A stretch of 64,000 bases of DNA from Gonium pectorale (lineage: Eukaryota > Chlorophyta > Chlorophyceae > Chlamydomonadales > Volvocaceae): the NCBI GenBank assembly GCA_001584585.1, contig LSYV01000054.1, positions 349,840 to 413,839 of the forward strand, given 5' to 3'. Numbering within the stretch: the stretch's first letter is position 1; every line of letters begins with the position of its first letter. The position numbers and the translations under genes are program-made. Below are positions 60,901 to 64,000 of the stretch, piece after piece. The notes beneath the pieces were generated by a model. The model was not told the origin of the DNA and ran no database searches. It saw nothing but the letters and a program-made list of their open reading frames with translations.

Positions 60901-63684
60901 GCCCCCTACCCAGTATCCCGTTGCATTCTGAGGCCCCAGCAGCCGTGAACGCAGTCCACTGGGGAGGCGGCTCACGGGCCGCAATACAGTTCCCTAATTC
61001 ACTCTCCACCCACAGCGTGTGACCGCGGGGCGTATGGGCAGGGAGCTCCAAATTGTTAACAAGGGGCCGCGGGCGTAGCCACCCCACGGGAGTTGCCAGC
61101 CGCCGTCGCGTGTCCTAGGATCTGCTCGCGCACGCAAGAACACGTTGCACGTGAGATATCTGGTATGAATGAAAATGAAATCCAGAAATTTAGATTAACT
61201 TGGAATGGCAAAGATTGGTAGTTGGCGGGCCGCGCCCCCCCCCCCTGGTGCACCCCCCCCCCCCCTGAGAGCCCTGACACCGGGGCACTCGCAGGTCCGA
61301 CACCGTCCCCATCAACGGCTACGTGTTCATCACGTGGGACACCCTGTCGGCAGACGGCCTCAACTCGTTGGCCTCCAACAACTACGGCCCGGCGATCATG
61401 CTGCACGGTGCGTACGGCACGTACGGCCTTTCGCAGTTCCAGCAGCGCGACTGTAACGGACGTACGGTGGCAATGTCGGACATCACCCGCGCATCGCCAG
61501 GCTGTCGTGCTCCCTGCTCGTTGCACGCCACCTTGGTCCTAGCCCCTCCCACCGCAGTGCGCAATGCGCAGTGGAGAGCTGTGTGGAGGCGACGTTTGCC
61601 GTCCGCCGTTTGGCCCCGCCCTGCGCGCGCAGAGACGTTCCACCACCTGGGTCTGCACCACAACTTCGGCACAGGGAGCACCGCCTCGTGCAACGACGAC
61701 GACTACGTGATCGACACGCCCAGCACGCTCGGTGGGTGGCTCGAACCCCGAACCCGCCAACGCCGAACCTGCCAACCAGCTCGTCAAACAGAAAGCGCGG
61801 GGCGCACGTGCTCGCTGCCGATTCTGCTACGCTCATGCCAAGTTCCACCCCCACACCCCGCCCTGGCATGCACCTCGCGGCCTGTCTACCGAGAACGCCT
61901 TCCAATCCTCTGAACCCTGGCTGGCCACGGCACGGTCGCGTGCGGCACCGATCTACCGCTCCTCGGCACCTCATACCAGACTGCTGAGCACATCACACGC
62001 CGTACAACCGCTTTGCCGTGCACAACCGCCAGGCGCTGCCAGCTCCTCGAGCTACTACTCGCGGGCCAACGCCTATTGCATGGAGCTGTTTTGGGGGCGC
62101 TACGGCGGCGACTGGGAGGCGGCCTACGCCCGCCTGTCGACCACCATGGGCATCCCGGAGGAGGACATGAACGCGTGGGCGGACACCTGCCCCACCAAGG
62201 CAGGGTTTGATGAGATCGGCAACTACATGAACTACAATGCGGCGGTGTGCTTTGCGGCCGTGGGGCACTTCACGCCCTCCCAGGCGCAGCGAGCACACTA
62301 CATGACGGCCGAGGTGAACCCCGTGCTGTACACGTGGGGACAGTACTACGCGGCCACCGCAGCGCCGCCGCCGCCCACCGCCTCGCCGCCGCCAGAGTCG
62401 TACAACAACATCTGCAAGGTGGGCTTGGGATCAACGGCAGTTTACGGCAATGCATGAGCATCGCCCGCGCGAGCGCGCTGTGCTTTGCGCTGTTGTTTGC
62501 GGCTGTCTCCCTGCACGTTAGAAGTACAGGCTGCGGCTGTGGAACGCAGAGTACCGCTGCCTTCTTTTGTAGGTCGCGCTTTTTCTGGTGCTGCTGGGGA
62601 AGGGTAGCGGCGCGCGCGGCAATCCTAACCACCAGATGTGCCAGGGCGCTCTCTGTCGGCCGAGGACCGCCATGGTACTTACGGTATCCTACTCGTATGT
62701 ATACTCGACACTTGCAGGCCACTCGGAACAACTGCGCGTGCAAGAGTTCGTGGACGTACAATGAAGTGTCGTACTCGTACTGCGATAACGTGTACGGCAA
62801 TAATGCACTCGGGTGCGCGGGGTTGCGGCTGCAGGGCCACGTGTGTCTAACTTTCATCTGTGACCTGTTGTATACCGCCAGCAAGGCGCTCATCAGACAT
62901 GTGTTAGCGAATAGTGAGCACGTCTGCCGTGAGGCATGGGGGGGGACTGTCTGTACTGCTTGGGGGCGAGCATCAAGGAGGCTTGCGATAAATAGCCCAA
63001 TGGTTGGGTTGTTGGGTGCCACGCCCTCTCAACGGTAATGACACTTTTCATGCAAGAAATAAGCATCCGGCTGGCGCTGGCGAATAGGGAAGCATTGCTG
63101 TGTACAAAGACAACGGCAGAAGACCTAGGCGTGCCCCGCCTTGTGCCCCGCTGAACCCCGTCGCCGGCCCTTGGCTGCAGGTGCGAGGTCGAGGACCCCT
63201 CGGCATGCTCCGCAGACTGCCCCTCGGGAACGTCGCCTTGCATCGCTGCGTGCGCAGGTGAGGGCATGGGCCGCAGGGCTGCCTCAGGGCTGCCTCAGGG
63301 CTGCCTCAGGGCTGCCTCAGGGCTGCCTCAGGGCTGCCTCAGGGCTGCCTCAGGGCTGCCTCAGGGCTGCCCGTGTGACGGTGCGGAACATCCCCCTGCG
63401 GGACACACGTGTGACACATGTCAGTGGCGACCTAGCCGCTCAAGTGGCGTGGAGGCAAAGTGGTTGGGCATTTGTCATTTCACGCTGCGCCAGGGTACCT
63501 AGCTCGCACTGGTCTGGGGCAGCTGCGCTCATCCCATGTCCGCATCCGCGCAGGTACCGCCCTCCAGTGCAAGAAGCCGCCCGCACCCGGCACCAGCATG
63601 CCCCCGCCCCCGCCGCCGAGGCCGCCCTCACCGCCGCCCAACCCGCCGCCGCCGCCGCCCCGGACTATCCCCGACACTTGCAAG
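57958..63684 (+). CDS. Membrane-type M43-like metallopeptidase C (3' end beyond the window)
   Basis: Twelve exon equivalents in eleven exons give 827 aa before the window ends: 57958-58102, 58412-58600, 58962-59101, 59325-60337, 60618-60710, 61295-61407, 61633-61731, 62033-62418, 62718-62812, 63181-63257, 63554-63684. The signal peptide ends near RKLLQ. The pro-region has the same three conserved Cys positions as A and B, followed by an acidic linker (DADSDSDVYASEEGG) and RRRL at 374-377. The catalytic motif is HETFHHLGLHH (564-574), its Glu codon split by an intron, then VIDTP and NYMNYN. One Cys module and a polyproline segment (PGTSMPPPPPPRPPSPPP) follow. The intron that separates QFxVK from EVRN in A and B is absent. 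An alternative Met lies at 57922, but 57958 gives a better signal peptide. Stalk, TM and tail exons are expected to the right. Confidence 0.8.
59107..59166. repeat. 15-bp repeat in intron 3 of gene C
   Basis: About four copies of GGTGGCCGCCTTGGG lie directly after the exon 3 donor. Confidence 0.8.
59970..59981 (+). other. RRRL processing-like site, gene C
   Basis: Arg-Arg-Arg-Leu follows the acidic linker and precedes NYFYTLP at the start of the catalytic domain, matching genes A and B in position. Confidence 0.5.
63270..63370. repeat. 11-bp minisatellite in intron 10 of gene C
   Basis: About nine copies of GGGCTGCCTCA lie immediately after the exon 10 donor. Confidence 0.88.
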
Positions 63685-64000
63685 GTACGCTACGTGGACG
63701 GCGGCACCAAGGGCGACCAAAGCTTTTTTCCACACAGTACCGAATACTCAGATCCGGTTCGGTATGACTCCTTGGACAAAGGCTTGAGTGTCCGGAGGTG
63801 CATGCATCGCGCCCCGGTGCCCCTGCCCCAGGACCCCTTCCTGCACGCTTCACGGTCTTCTGGACGCGTGTACCTCACCCTCTCCTCATCTTGGACCATC
63901 TTGGCATTGGCCGTTGTGCCCCATCCCTCCTTGCTATCGCCTGGGCAGTCAACTGCCTTCCCCCAACCCAACCACCACCACCACCACCACCACCACCACC
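63685..64000. other. Intron of gene C running off the window, ending in an ACC microsatellite
   Basis: After the AAG|GTACGC donor no further exon is seen. The last 27 or so bases are (ACC)n. Confidence 0.6.

Noticed and set aside
63270..63370. CRISPR-like array
   Set aside because: This and the other tandem arrays are contiguous short units without unique spacers, and the genome is eukaryotic.

Overview
This window looks like nuclear DNA from a chlamydomonadalean (volvocine) green alga. The genes are GC-rich with many short GT-AG introns, and there are long Pro/Ser-Pro (hydroxyproline-rich glycoprotein type) coding stretches, GT and GC-rich minisatellites in introns, and a sperm-tail/flagellar PG-rich gene. 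The species cannot be named from sequence alone. All gene models were built by eye from conserved protein blocks, splice consensus and reading-frame phase; every multi-exon model given with exact exons closes in frame.

Left half (1-30.4 kb): eight ordinary eukaryotic genes. In order they are an EMC8/9 subunit of the ER membrane protein complex (-), a ZUP1/C78 family deubiquitinase with extra zinc fingers (-), a 91-residue unknown (+), a class-2 O-methyltransferase (+), a small unknown membrane protein (-), a ubiquitin-like/RTF2 fusion (-), a small STPG/SHIPPO flagellar-type protein (+) and a DNAJC21/JJJ1 ribosome-biogenesis co-chaperone (-). Three gene pairs are divergent over 0.37-0.70 kb: ZUP1 with the 91-aa gene, RTF2 with STPG, and DNAJC21 with the first metallopeptidase. 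The stretch 1-3.7 kb holds only fragments of coding-like sequence.

Right half (30.8-64 kb): one system, a tandem head-to-tail array of three large paralogues on the + strand. The first is 25 exons and 1771 aa, the second 18 exons and about 1371 aa with an assembly gap, and the third is cut by the window end after 827 aa. Each has a signal peptide, a conserved helical pro-region, an acidic linker ending in an Arg-rich cleavage-like site, and an M43 (pappalysin-like) zinc metallopeptidase domain with HExxHxxGxxH and a Met-turn. Cys-rich CxCxxxW modules alternating with polyproline stalks follow. In the two complete genes there are also a three-exon adhesion-like module, a single transmembrane helix and a cytoplasmic tail; gene A has an additional SRCR-like domain. 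The natural reading is a family of membrane-anchored, wall/ECM-facing sheddases or matrix proteases. They are distinct from the well-known volvocine gametolysins (M11). I regard this array as the most interesting content of the window.
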